NCBI RefSeq assembly: GCF_027474525.2
Contig: NZ_CP114882.2
Span: 682,001-746,000, forward strand
Length of the DNA: 64,000 nt
Source of the DNA: Flavobacterium lacustre
GTDB taxonomy: Bacteria > Bacteroidota > Bacteroidia > Flavobacteriales > Flavobacteriaceae
Direction of reading: 5' to 3'
In this document: positions 35,730-45,111 of the stretch, piece after piece
Position numbering within the stretch: the first letter of the stretch is position 1
Layout: each line of letters opens with the position of its first letter
Position numbers and translations under genes: made by a program
Notes under the pieces: generated by a model
Databases searched by the model: none
What the model saw: only the letters and a program-made list of their open reading frames with translations
What the model was told of the DNA's origin: nothing

Positions 35730-36437
35730 ATGAAATACAAAAGAATTCTTCTAAAATTAAGTGGCGAAGCTTTAATGGGCGACTTGCAATACGGAATTGA
35801 CCCGAAAAGATTAGCCGAATATGCCGATGAAATCAAGCAAATTCATGCCAAAGGAGTAGAAATTGCCATAGTTATTGGCGGTGGAAATATTTTTAGAGGC
35901 GTTGCCGGAGCAAGTGCAGGAATGGACAGAGTGCAAGGCGATTATATGGGAATGTTAGCCACAGTCATAAACGGAATGGCATTACAAGGCGCATTAGAAG
36001 ATAAAGGGATGAAAACACGTTTGCAAACTGCTTTGAAAATGGAGTCTATTGCAGAACCTTACATCAAAAGAAGAGCCGATCGTCACCTTGAAAAAGGAAG
36101 AATTGTAATTTTTGGCGCAGGAACAGGAAATCCGTATTTCACAACAGATACCGCAGCTGTTTTACGTGGTGTAGAAATCAATGCCGACGTGATTTTGAAA
36201 GGAACTCGCGTTGATGGTGTATATGATTCTGATCCGGAGAAAAATACTGCTGCCGTGAAATTTGATTTTATTTCTTTTGAAGATGTATTGAAAAAAGGAT
36301 TAAATGTAATGGATACCACAGCATTTACTTTAAGTCAGGAAAACAAGCTTCCGATTGTGGTTTTCGATATGAATAAAATTGGAAATCTATTGAAAATCTG
36401 TGAAGGAGAAAACATAGGAACCGTAGTAAATATATAG
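35730..36437 (+). CDS. pyrH: UMP kinase
   Basis: A 235-residue amino-acid-kinase-fold enzyme that phosphorylates UMP to UDP. Motifs include [41 protein letters not shown] and [12 protein letters not shown]. In bacteria it is an allosteric hexamer, activated by GTP and inhibited by UTP. It precedes frr, the standard pyrH-frr pair. Its leader is short with no visible regulatory RNA. Confidence 0.98.
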   Translation: MKYKRILLKLSGEALMGDLQYGIDPKRLAEYADEIKQIHAKGVEIAIVIGGGNIFRGVAGASAGMDRVQGDYMGMLATVINGMALQGALEDKGMKTRLQTALKMESIAEPYIKRRADRHLEKGRIVIFGAGTGNPYFTTDTAAVLRGVEINADVILKGTRVDGVYDSDPEKNTAAVKFDFISFEDVLKKGLNVMDTTAFTLSQENKLPIVVFDMNKIGNLLKICEGENIGTVVNI

Positions 36438-36448
36438 TTAAATGGTTC

Positions 36449-36491
36449 TTGGTTTTAAATATTTGGATTGCTCCAAACGACAAAAAACCAA
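36449..36491 (+). other. Nested hairpin in the pyrH-frr spacer
   Basis: TTGGTTTT (36449-36456) pairs with AAAACCAA (36484-36491) and encloses TTTGGA/TCCAAA. It is followed by three A-C-rich heptamers up to the frr start. It has no T-run, so it is more likely to influence translation or mRNA stability. Confidence 0.45.
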
Positions 36492-36509
36492 AACCCAAAA
36501 CCTAAAAAA

Positions 36510-37073
36510 ATGACAGAAGAAATTGAATTTATATTAGATAGCACCAAAGAATCGATGGCAGGTTCTATTGTCCATTTAGAGAAATCATTCTTAAACATTC
36601 GTGCAGGAAAAGCATCTCCGGCAATGTTAGGAAGTGTTTTTGTAGATTATTATGGCTCAGCAACTCCGCTTTCGCAAGTTTCAAAAATTAGTGTTCCGGA
36701 TGCTCGAACAATTACACTACAGCCTTTTGAAAAAAACATGCTGCATGCTATCGAAAAAGCAATTATGATAGCTAATATCGGTTTCAATCCAATGAATAAC
36801 GGAGATGTAATCATTATTAGTGTTCCTCCTTTGACAGAAGACAGAAGACGTGAACTTGCTAAACAAGCAAAATCAGAGTCGGAAGATGCAAAAGTAGGAA
36901 TCAGAAATGCTCGTAAAGACGCAAACACTGACATCAAAAAACTGGAAAAAGAAGGAACATCTGAAGACATTTGTAAAAGTGCCGAAGAAGAAGTTCAAAA
37001 CTTAACCAACAGTTTTATCAAAAAAATAGATGAACTTCTGGTACAAAAAGAAGCTGAAATCATGAAGGTATAA
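36510..37073 (+). CDS. frr: Ribosome recycling factor
   Basis: A 187-residue RRF that, with EF-G, splits post-termination ribosomes. Domain I three-helix bundle (MTEEIEFILDSTKESM..HLEKSFLNIRAGKASPAML) and the domain II segment (PDARTITLQPFEKNM) are present, as is the closing helix ELLVQKEAEIMKV. The longer frame adds 14 low-complexity residues encoded by the spacer, so the start at 36510 is used. Ends before a strong terminator. Confidence 0.97.
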   Translation: MTEEIEFILDSTKESMAGSIVHLEKSFLNIRAGKASPAMLGSVFVDYYGSATPLSQVSKISVPDARTITLQPFEKNMLHAIEKAIMIANIGFNPMNNGDVIIISVPPLTEDRRRELAKQAKSESEDAKVGIRNARKDANTDIKKLEKEGTSEDICKSAEEEVQNLTNSFIKKIDELLVQKEAEIMKV

Positions 37074-37092
37074 TTTTTAATACCTCAACATT

Positions 37093-37125
37093 AAAATCCG
37101 TTCGCTAAGGTGAACGGATTTTTTT
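37093..37125 (+). terminator. Terminator of pyrH-frr
   Basis: Perfect 11-bp stem AAAATCCGTTC / GAACGGATTTT, 8-nt loop, followed by more T. Confidence 0.9.
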
Positions 37126-37174
37126 ATTCTTATTTTTGTCATACCAAAACGAACTCCATTTCGTTTAGTACAAA

Positions 37175-37182
37175 TACCTTTG
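37175..37182 (+). promoter_or_regulatory. -7 element abutting the DUF5686 start
   Basis: TACCTTTG ends 3 nt before the ATG at 37186, which would give a leaderless or nearly leaderless mRNA. Confidence 0.5.
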
Positions 37183-37185
37183 TTT

Positions 37186-39672
37186 ATGAAGCACCTTTGT
37201 TTATTGCTGTTCGTTTTTACGCTTTCGCTTCAAGCGCAGTTTCAGGTGAACGGAATTGTAAAGGATATTTCGACCAATAAACCTTTACCTTTTGCAACAA
37301 TCACAGGAAACGACGGAACTAATACCATCTCAGACGTAGACGGAAAATTTATTATTTTGTCTAAAATGACAATAACCGCTTTTGAGGTTTCTTACATTGG
37401 CTTTACCAAAATTAGGGTTCCAATTGAAAAAGGCAAAAGTTATTATATAGTTGCACTTTCGCAAAAAACAAATGACCTCAACGAAATTATAATTTCAAAT
37501 GAAAATCCGGCTTTAGCAATTATTAGAAATACAATCGCGCAAAAAGACAATAATAATCCTCAAAAAAAGCTAAAAACATTCGAATTCAAATCCTATAATA
37601 AACTCATTGTAACAGCCAATCCAGACTCAATAAGCGGAAAAATTGATTCTGTTTTTGTCGAAAAAACAACAACCAAAATTGATTCTTCCAATTATAAATT
37701 CAAAGAAATAATAAGCAAACAGCATTTGTTTCAAACGGAAAAAGTATCACAATATCAATTCAATAATGCGAAACTAAAAGAAACTATTTTAGGCACAAAA
37801 ATGGCGGGTTTCAAGCAGCCTTTATATGAAATTATTGCGTTTAACTTACAGTCTTTTTCAATTTATGATGCCAGTTATGAACTTTTTGAAACCAAATATA
37901 ACAGTCCAATCGCTAAAGATGCTTTAAAGGATTACAACTATAAACTGCTGGATTCCGTAATCATTGATGGGCGAAAAACGTTTATGATTTATTTTAAAAA
38001 TAAAAAGAAACGAAAAGCATCCGGATTAGAAGGCGTATTGTATATAGACCAAAATAATTTTGCGGTTGCCAAAGCAATCATGCGCATAAAAGGCGTTCTC
38101 GATATTAGCGGAATTCACGAATTTCAATACCTTCCCAAAGAGCAATTATGGTTTCCATCGAACAAAATATTTAAAATTGTAAAAGGGAAAAATGATGACG
38201 ATTTAAAAATCCTTGGCGGAACCATTCAATTTGACGGTGATGTAGAAAAGGATTTCAAAACCCGAAAAAAAGAAGCTTCCGATTACATTTATTTGCTTTC
38301 GCAAAGCAACAATTTTGACATTCAATACAACATTCCGATACAAATAAAAAAAGCGGCGATTTACATCGAAATCAAAGACGACGCCATCAATAAACCGGAA
38401 AGCTTCTGGAATACCTACAGAAAAGACAGCTTAGACATTCGAAGCCAAAAAACGTATTTAGCCTTAGACAGTATTTCAATTAAAAAAAGAATTGAAAGCC
38501 GGATAACCTTTGGCAAAAAAGTCATTAATGGTTATTTACCGGTTGGTTTTGTCGATTTAGACTTGCGTAAAATAATTAGCTACAACAATTACGAAGGCTT
38601 CCGATTGGGTTTAGGCGGTATTACGAACGAGAAATTTTCTAAAAAATACAAATTAGAAGGCTACTCTGCTTATGGAACTAAAGACGGCACATTTAAATAT
38701 AGTTTTGGCGCAGGAACACGGGTTGGAAAATTCTCTAATTCCTGGATTGGCGTTTCGTATACCGATGATGTTCGGGAAATTGCAAGTACTGTATTTGCAA
38801 TTGACAAAAGAGCGTTCAAAATCTACGATCCAAGACCCATAAACATCAGTACATTTTATAATTATGTGAGTTGGAAAACATTTATTGAGACCAAAATAAT
38901 TCCAAAAACCGAAAGTATCTGGGAACTTTCGCGTACTCATGTTGAACCAAAATTTGATTATATCTACAATTTAAATGGACAATTGTACCGAAACTTCACC
39001 ATGACAACGGCAATGGTTTCGCTGCGATGGAATCCTTTCAGCGATTATATGCAAACGCCAACTGGCCGAATTGAAGTCGAAAAACGGTTCCCTAAATTTA
39101 CTTTTCAATACACGCAATCGCTACCAAAAATAGCCCAAAATGACTTTGAGTTTAGCAAAATTGACTTTAAAACGGAGTATGAAAAAAAATATTTAAACGG
39201 TCAAAAAACAAATTTACTTTTTGAAGCGGGTTATGCTATTGGTGATATTCCTATTACACATTTATACAATACTTCCCCAAATAATATCACCAAAGAAACA
39301 ATCATTCAACGGGTTACTTTTGGCGGAAAAAATAGTTTTGAAACGATGTTTTTCAATGAGTTTTTCTCTAATAAATATGCTTTTTTCCAATTCAAACATG
39401 GGTTTAGCAGAATCAGTATTTTCAAGAAGATAAAACCATCATTTGTGTTGGTTTCCAGAATGGCATGGGGAAACCTGGACAAGCCAGAACAACATGTAGG
39501 AATCAATTACAAAACGCTGAATAAAGGATTTTTTGAATCTGGAGTAGAGCTCAATCAAATTTATAAAGGATTGGGATTAAGTGGTTTTTATAGATATGGT
39601 CCAAATCAACTTCCAAAATTTCAAGATAATATTGCTATAAAAATAAGCTTTGTACTGAATTTAGGGCTTTAG
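37186..39672 (+). CDS. DUF5686 outer-membrane protein with carboxypeptidase-like domain
   Basis: An 828-residue outer-membrane protein. A signal peptide (MKHLCLLLFVFTLSLQAQ) leads to a carboxypeptidase regulatory-like domain (about 20-100, GIVKDISTNKPLPFATITG..ISDVDGKF) and a long DUF5686 region ending in a beta-barrel-like C-terminus (KISFVLNLGL). The family is common in Bacteroidota and of unknown function; no SusD or TonB partner is adjacent. The ATG at 37186 is preferred to the TTG at 37180, which lies inside the promoter motif. Confidence 0.88.
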   Translation: MKHLCLLLFVFTLSLQAQFQVNGIVKDISTNKPLPFATITGNDGTNTISDVDGKFIILSKMTITAFEVSYIGFTKIRVPIEKGKSYYIVALSQKTNDLNEIIISNENPALAIIRNTIAQKDNNNPQKKLKTFEFKSYNKLIVTANPDSISGKIDSVFVEKTTTKIDSSNYKFKEIISKQHLFQTEKVSQYQFNNAKLKETILGTKMAGFKQPLYEIIAFNLQSFSIYDASYELFETKYNSPIAKDALKDYNYKLLDSVIIDGRKTFMIYFKNKKKRKASGLEGVLYIDQNNFAVAKAIMRIKGVLDISGIHEFQYLPKEQLWFPSNKIFKIVKGKNDDDLKILGGTIQFDGDVEKDFKTRKKEASDYIYLLSQSNNFDIQYNIPIQIKKAAIYIEIKDDAINKPESFWNTYRKDSLDIRSQKTYLALDSISIKKRIESRITFGKKVINGYLPVGFVDLDLRKIISYNNYEGFRLGLGGITNEKFSKKYKLEGYSAYGTKDGTFKYSFGAGTRVGKFSNSWIGVSYTDDVREIASTVFAIDKRAFKIYDPRPINISTFYNYVSWKTFIETKIIPKTESIWELSRTHVEPKFDYIYNLNGQLYRNFTMTTAMVSLRWNPFSDYMQTPTGRIEVEKRFPKFTFQYTQSLPKIAQNDFEFSKIDFKTEYEKKYLNGQKTNLLFEAGYAIGDIPITHLYNTSPNNITKETIIQRVTFGGKNSFETMFFNEFFSNKYAFFQFKHGFSRISIFKKIKPSFVLVSRMAWGNLDKPEQHVGINYKTLNKGFFESGVELNQIYKGLGLSGFYRYGPNQLPKFQDNIAIKISFVLNLGL

Positions 39673-39692
39673 ATCCTTTTGTATTTTCATCT

Positions 39693-40022
39693 TTAATGCT
39701 CCGAGACAAATTTCAGTCCAATGATAGAAGCTATTAAAGTCGTGATAAAGAAAATTCTCCAGAAATCTGCCGGTTCTTTAAAAATAAAAACACCAACCAA
39801 AACAGTCCCAACAGCTCCAATTCCAGTCCAAACTGCATACGCGGTTCCAATAGGTAACGTTTGTGTGGCTTTATACAATAACAGCATGCTAATGGTCAGA
39901 CAAATCAAAAATCCGATCATCCACAAAACGGCTGTTGTACCTGAATTTTCTTTGGCTTTGCCTAAACAAGTGGCAAAACCCACTTCAAACAAGCCTCCTA
40001 TAATCAGTAAAATCCAGTTCAT
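39693..40022 (-). CDS. Small multidrug resistance (SMR) family transporter
   Basis: A 109-residue four-helix inner-membrane protein. The conserved first helix carries the essential Glu (MNWILLIIGGLFEVGFATCLG), and the family segments TLPIGTAYAVWTGIGAVG and GVFIFKEPADFWRIFFI are clear. It exports cations such as quaternary ammonium or guanidinium; which of the two cannot be settled. The reading frame is open further upstream inside the next gene, but MNWILL at 40022 is the family start. It is 2 nt after the CPA2 gene and probably coupled to it. Confidence 0.9.
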   Translation of the reverse strand: MNWILLIIGGLFEVGFATCLGKAKENSGTTAVLWMIGFLICLTISMLLLYKATQTLPIGTAYAVWTGIGAVGTVLVGVFIFKEPADFWRIFFITTLIASIIGLKFVSEH

Positions 40023-40024
40023 TT

Positions 40025-42295
40025 TTATTGTTTCAAAATCAATACTGAAGGCACTCTGCTCAACCAAATACTGCGGGTTTCTACTAAAGTCTTCCAACTT
40101 TCGAGACTGATTATCATTAAATCCTGATTGGATAAAAATTCTTTTTTAATGATTCGCTCTTTCATCAAAGTGATGTTTTGTGGGTATTTTTCTTCTAAGG
40201 AATTGATTGCACTTTTAATAACAAAATTGCTATTGATGTGTTCATTTACATCTAAAACCATCACTTTGGAATTGTTATTATAAATTAGTTTTTGCACATA
40301 ATCAATCAAAAAGGAATCATCGGAATTGAATATTGGCACAAAAACCTGATTTACTTCTTGCAGTTCTTTATCAATTAAAATCCCTAGAGGCATTTTGGTT
40401 TTAGAAATAATCTGTCTGGTTCTTTCGTCAAAAGGAGAATTTTCGAACAACCCTTCTTTTCCCGTAAATTTATCGATTAAGCGATCCGGATTTATAATTC
40501 TTGTGGTAAAACCAATTACCTTACCCAGTATTGTACCTTCAAAAATAGATTTTCCTAAACCTACCAACAATAAATCATAATCGCCTTGATTAGCAATATC
40601 AGCAATGTCTGTTTCTATATCGATGGTGGCTTTAAAAAGAGTTGTGATTTCCTGATGCAGCAATTCTGACTCTTCCACAATGGGAGTAAAACTGTTCTTT
40701 TCTTTGTCTTCCATGTTAAAAGGATGCATTTCGTCACTCAAAGACAAATGCATAGCTGTAATGGTAGAAGTGGCTTTTTGTTTTTTTATCAAACTGCTGG
40801 CCAATCGCAACAAAGATTTTCCTTTTTCGTTATTACCAAAGGAAATCAATATTTTATAGTCGTTTGGTTTCGTTTCAATTTCGGGAATAATACTGTCTTT
40901 ACTCTTAAAAAGATAATTGATTAAATCTAAAGCCGGACCTGTCATAAAAGTGGTAACCAAGGCCATAATAACCATCATCGTGAATACTTCGGGTGTTAAA
41001 ACTTTAAGCTCCAAACCAATATTCAAAACAATCAATTCCATTAAACCTCTGGTGTTCATCAAAGCACCAATAGTTAAACTGTCACGCCAGTTCTGACCTA
41101 CAAATTTTGCTGCCAAAGCACTTCCCAAAAACTTTCCTATAACGGCTACCAAAATAATAAACCCGGTAACTTTCCACAAATACGGATCATTGATAAGACC
41201 AATTTCTGTTTTCAAACCTGTAAAAACAAAAAATAATGGTAACAAAAGTATGAGCGAAACATCTTCTACTTTTTCGATAAATATCGTTCGGAACTTTGCT
41301 ATATCCGGCATAATGGCTCCGGTCATGAAAGCCCCAAAAAGAGCATGAATTCCGATGACTTCGGTTGCATACGATGAAAGTATAAGTGTCAGAAAAAATA
41401 TAGCAACTACCGGTTTTACAATGGTATCTTTAGAACCATATAAATCCCCAATTCGTTTCAAGAACGGTTTCACAACAAACAACATCGCAAGCACATAAAG
41501 AAAAGCCAATGCTATAATATAAAGTGAACTGACGAACGTTCCTGCTTTTACAATCGCAATTACAACAGCCAAAATACACCAAGCGGTAATATCATCGGCA
41601 GCTGCACATGTGATAACAATCGCTCCAAGTTTCGTTTTATGAATGCCGCGTTCCTGAACAATTCGTGCCAAAACCGGAAACGCTGTAATGCTCATGGCAA
41701 TTCCCATAAATAAACTGAAGGAAAGGAATTTTACGCCTTCGGGAGCAAATCGATTGTAGACAAAATAAGCCAATCCGATTCCTAATGCAAAAGGAATAAT
41801 AATACTGGCGTGACTAATAACAACCGCTTCATTGGCTTTATTTTTCAGCACTTTCAAATCGAGTTCCATTCCGATAACAAACATGAAAAGAATTAGCCCA
41901 ATCTGACTCAGAAATTTCAAATTTCCTAACGATTCAACCGGAAACAAAGCTGCGGAAAATTCCGGAAAATACATACCTAATAAAGAAGGACCAAGAACAA
42001 TTCCAGCAATAATTTCGCCAATTACAGAAGGCTGTCCAATTTTTTTGAAAACCCAGCCAAAAAAACGAGCCACTAGAATTATAGTGACAATTTGTGCCAA
42101 AAGAATCGCTAACGGATCTTGAAAATTATGCAACATCGATGTGATGAAATCATTCCAAGAACCTTTTTCTATGGTAGGTTTTGCAATATATTTTCCCGTT
42201 TCCAGGTATTTCCCTTTTTTTAAAATCCAATAAATTAAAGCGGTGAAACCGCCAGTTACTGAAAAGTAAAATATACTGTTTTTATAATTTTTCAT
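40025..42295 (-). CDS. CPA2-family cation/proton antiporter
   Basis: A 756-residue transporter. An N-terminal pre-helix region (1-60) precedes a 12-13 helix CPA2 core with GEIIAGIVLGPSLLG and the ion-binding AAADDITAWC, followed by a cytoplasmic C-terminal part (about 500-756) with two UspA-like halves (LLVGLGKSIFEGT, VMVLDVNEH). It resembles KefB/YbaL-type K+ or Na+ exchangers; the ion is not determinable. The start at 42295 (MKNYKNSIF) is preferred because the extra upstream residues are unlike the family. The SMR gene follows. Confidence 0.9.
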   Translation of the reverse strand: MKNYKNSIFYFSVTGGFTALIYWILKKGKYLETGKYIAKPTIEKGSWNDFITSMLHNFQDPLAILLAQIVTIILVARFFGWVFKKIGQPSVIGEIIAGIVLGPSLLGMYFPEFSAALFPVESLGNLKFLSQIGLILFMFVIGMELDLKVLKNKANEAVVISHASIIIPFALGIGLAYFVYNRFAPEGVKFLSFSLFMGIAMSITAFPVLARIVQERGIHKTKLGAIVITCAAADDITAWCILAVVIAIVKAGTFVSSLYIIALAFLYVLAMLFVVKPFLKRIGDLYGSKDTIVKPVVAIFFLTLILSSYATEVIGIHALFGAFMTGAIMPDIAKFRTIFIEKVEDVSLILLLPLFFVFTGLKTEIGLINDPYLWKVTGFIILVAVIGKFLGSALAAKFVGQNWRDSLTIGALMNTRGLMELIVLNIGLELKVLTPEVFTMMVIMALVTTFMTGPALDLINYLFKSKDSIIPEIETKPNDYKILISFGNNEKGKSLLRLASSLIKKQKATSTITAMHLSLSDEMHPFNMEDKEKNSFTPIVEESELLHQEITTLFKATIDIETDIADIANQGDYDLLLVGLGKSIFEGTILGKVIGFTTRIINPDRLIDKFTGKEGLFENSPFDERTRQIISKTKMPLGILIDKELQEVNQVFVPIFNSDDSFLIDYVQKLIYNNNSKVMVLDVNEHINSNFVIKSAINSLEEKYPQNITLMKERIIKKEFLSNQDLMIISLESWKTLVETRSIWLSRVPSVLILKQ

Positions 42296-42464
42296 ATATA
42301 AATGAGTCGTCTTTATGTGTTTCAAATACCACAAAGGTGAGAAAACCAAATATAGCAATAATAATAGTATTATAAATAGTAACCAAAATTTAATCTTAAC
42401 GAAATTTTAAGCCTAAAAGAAAGAAATCTAAACCTGAAGCGCATGAAAATCATCAAGCTTTATA

Positions 42465-42472
42465 TACCTTTG
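42465..42472 (+). promoter_or_regulatory. Candidate -7 element before the MMPL transporter
   Basis: TACCTTTG, 18 nt before the ATG at 42491. No clear -33 element at the usual distance. Confidence 0.45.
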
Positions 42473-42490
42473 CTGTGTTAAAAAATCAAT

Positions 42491-44905
42491 ATGATCAAGT
42501 GGTTTAGTTTAGGATTTTGGGAATTAATTGCCCGAGTCGTACTTAGAAATAGAATTTTAATGTTATCGATAATTGTTGCGATAACCGCTCTTCTGGCATT
42601 ACAATGGAAAAACATCCATTTCACCTTTACAGAAGCCAATATGTTGCCGGACGACAATATTGCTAATGTTGAATACAATGCTTTCCTGAATAAATTTGGC
42701 GAAGAAGGAAACTTAATCATCATTGGTGTAAAAGACAAAACCTTTTTTACGCCAAAAGCATATGCTGCCTGGAGTACTTTAATGAATAGTCTCAAGCAAG
42801 AAAAAGCTATCGATTTAGTGATTTCGCTGAACGATTTGAAAAAATTACAAAAAAATGATTCCCTTCAAAAATTTGAATTAGTTCCTTTTGTTGACCAAAG
42901 TAAAACCGTTGACAAAGTCTATCTCGAGAAGATAAAAAAGGAACTTTTTAATGATTTGCCTTTTTACGAAGGATTGCTTTTCAACAAAAGATCCGGAAGT
43001 ATTCGCTCTGCCGTTTACATGGATAAAAAGATTGTAAATACCAAAGCGCGAAAAGAATTCATACTCGAAAAATTAGTTCCTGCCGTCGAAAAATTCGAAA
43101 AAGAAACTAACATTGACCTGCGTGTTTCAGGAATGCCATACATCCGAACGCTCAACGCCAAAACTATTGTTGACGAAATAAGCATCTTTATCGGAGCATC
43201 ATTATTAGTGACTTCATTGCTGTTTTTCTTCTTTTTCAGAAGTTTTAGAGCGACTCTAATCTCCATGATAATTGTAATTATTGGTGTAATGTGGTCGTTT
43301 GGGTTTTTAGGATTATTAAATTACGAAATCACGGTTTTAACGGCTTTAGTTCCTTCTTTGATTATTGTAATTGGGATTCCCAATTGTATTTTCCTGACCA
43401 ATAAATACCATCAGGAATACAAAGTACACCGCAATAAAGCCAAAGCTTTACAACGCGTTACCACCAAAGTAGGAATGGCAACCTTAATGACCAATCTCAC
43501 CACAGCCATTGGTTTTGCTACATTTGTTGCTTCAAATAATCAGTTGTTATTAGAATTTGGAGTGGTGACAGCCATCAATATTATGGCGCTATTCTTTTTG
43601 TGCATCATTGTAATTCCTATTTTCCACAGTTACATTCCGCCTCCAAAAGACAGACATATTGAACATTTAGACCGTGGATATGTAAAAACATTCATGGATT
43701 GGATTCTGCGTAACGTAAAATACAACCGTTTTTCTATCTACGTCGTGGCTGTTTCGTTACTGGTTATCAGTATTATCGGAATTTACGAAATGCGTATTTC
43801 GGGCAGTTTAATTGAAGACATGCCGAAAAAAGAAGCGTTTTTCCAAGATATTGTTTTCTTCGAAAAAGAATTTGACGGCGTCATGCCTTTGGAAATCATG
43901 ATTGATACCAAACGCAAAAAAGGCGTTATGAAATTGTCTACGCTCAAGCGAATGGAAGAATTAGAAACTACTATTGACGAAATTCCGGAATTATCAAAAC
44001 CTATTTCGATTGTCAATTTAGTTAAATATTCCAAGCAAGCATACTACAACGGAAACCCGGATTATTATGAATTGCCAACATCACAAGAGCAATCTTTTAT
44101 TTTGTCGTATGCAAAAAATGCAACAAAAAATTCAAAAGATAACCTGATGAAAAGCTATGTGGATGCTACAGGCCAATATGCCCGAATCACTACTTTTATG
44201 CGTGATGAAAGCGGTGACAACATGCCAAAAATTGAAGCCGAAATCCGTAAAAAAGCGGATAAGCTTTTCCCACCAGACCGTTTTCATGTAACAATTACCG
44301 GAAAAGCATTAGTGTTCCAGAAAGGAACCGGATATTTATTGGATAATTTACTTTCTTCCTTAATTTTCGCTTTTTTCCTGACGGCACTTTTAGTGGCATT
44401 TATGTTCCGTTCGTTCAAAATGGTTTTGGTTTCTATCATTCCAAATCTATTGCCTTTATTGTTAACTGCAGGAATTATGGGCTTTTTAGACATTCCGTTG
44501 AAACCATCAACGATATTAGTTTTCGGAATTGCATTTGGACTTTCGGTCGATGATACTGTTCGATTCCTGGCGCAATATCGAGAGGAATTAAAGAAAAATA
44601 ATTGGAAAATCCGCAAGTCCGTTTACGCCACTTTTAGCGATGCGGGATTGAGTATGTTTTATACTTCGATCGTTTTATTCTTTGGATTTTCGGTGTTTAT
44701 GTTGTCTAGTTTTGGAGGAACCATTGCACTTGGCGGATTGATTTCGTTAACTTTATTATTCGGAATGTTGTCGAATTTAATGTTGCTGCCAGCTTTAGTT
44801 TTGACTTTAAATAAAACATTGGCCAACGAACAGGAATTCATTGAACCCAAAATTGACATCATAGAACACAGCGACGAAGAGATTGATGCTCTGAAAAAAG
44901 AATAA
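42491..44905 (+). CDS. RND superfamily (MMPL/HpnN-like) transporter
   Basis: An 804-residue inner-membrane protein with 12 predicted helices in two halves. Each half has a large extracytoplasmic domain and a sterol-sensing-like block: VLTALVPSLIIVIGIPNCIFLTNK in the first half and KPSTILVFGIAFGLSVDDTVRFLAQYREE in the second. That arrangement fits MMPL/patched-like lipid exporters rather than tripartite drug pumps. No membrane-fusion protein or TolC gene is adjacent. Cargo unknown; lipids or hydrophobic compounds are likeliest by family. It ends in an acidic tail (EEIDALKKE). Confidence 0.9.
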   Translation: MIKWFSLGFWELIARVVLRNRILMLSIIVAITALLALQWKNIHFTFTEANMLPDDNIANVEYNAFLNKFGEEGNLIIIGVKDKTFFTPKAYAAWSTLMNSLKQEKAIDLVISLNDLKKLQKNDSLQKFELVPFVDQSKTVDKVYLEKIKKELFNDLPFYEGLLFNKRSGSIRSAVYMDKKIVNTKARKEFILEKLVPAVEKFEKETNIDLRVSGMPYIRTLNAKTIVDEISIFIGASLLVTSLLFFFFFRSFRATLISMIIVIIGVMWSFGFLGLLNYEITVLTALVPSLIIVIGIPNCIFLTNKYHQEYKVHRNKAKALQRVTTKVGMATLMTNLTTAIGFATFVASNNQLLLEFGVVTAINIMALFFLCIIVIPIFHSYIPPPKDRHIEHLDRGYVKTFMDWILRNVKYNRFSIYVVAVSLLVISIIGIYEMRISGSLIEDMPKKEAFFQDIVFFEKEFDGVMPLEIMIDTKRKKGVMKLSTLKRMEELETTIDEIPELSKPISIVNLVKYSKQAYYNGNPDYYELPTSQEQSFILSYAKNATKNSKDNLMKSYVDATGQYARITTFMRDESGDNMPKIEAEIRKKADKLFPPDRFHVTITGKALVFQKGTGYLLDNLLSSLIFAFFLTALLVAFMFRSFKMVLVSIIPNLLPLLLTAGIMGFLDIPLKPSTILVFGIAFGLSVDDTVRFLAQYREELKKNNWKIRKSVYATFSDAGLSMFYTSIVLFFGFSVFMLSSFGGTIALGGLISLTLLFGMLSNLMLLPALVLTLNKTLANEQEFIEPKIDIIEHSDEEIDALKKE

Positions 44906-44928
44906 ATAAGTCTTTATATTCTAATTTT

Positions 44929-45023
44929 TTTTAGCCCTGATTGCAGGTGATATCCTTTTTTGAGGCGATTTTTCATCGCCTCAAAAAAGATAAAACCGAA
45001 AAGCAGGAAATAGCTCCTGATTA
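44929..45023. repeat. Structured REP-like intergenic element
   Basis: A perfect 14-bp stem (44956-44969 with 44975-44988, core GAGGCGAT/ATCGCCTC) has T-runs on the outside of the 5' arm and A-runs on the 3' arm, the reverse of a terminator on both strands. Flanks TAGCCCTGATTGCAG and AAGCAGGAAATAGCTCCTG complete it. The flanks resemble a dispersed flavobacterial intergenic element that I remember, but copy number could not be checked. Confidence 0.6.
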
Positions 45024-45059
45024 GACCATTTGTCACAATGCATTTCCAAACAAATCGAT

Positions 45060-45067
45060 TATATTTG
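45060..45067 (+). promoter_or_regulatory. Candidate -7 element of asnS
   Basis: TATATTTG, 44 nt before the asnS ATG. TTTG at 45029-45032 is too far away for a standard -33 element. Confidence 0.5.
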
Positions 45068-45111
45068 TAGTTCGATAAAAATACTATTTCTCAATATCAA
45101 TTATATCTATA

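Noticed and set aside
44956..44988. Intrinsic terminator of the MMPL transporter gene
   Set aside because: The stem has its A-run on the 3' side on both strands, so the needed T-run after the stem is missing.
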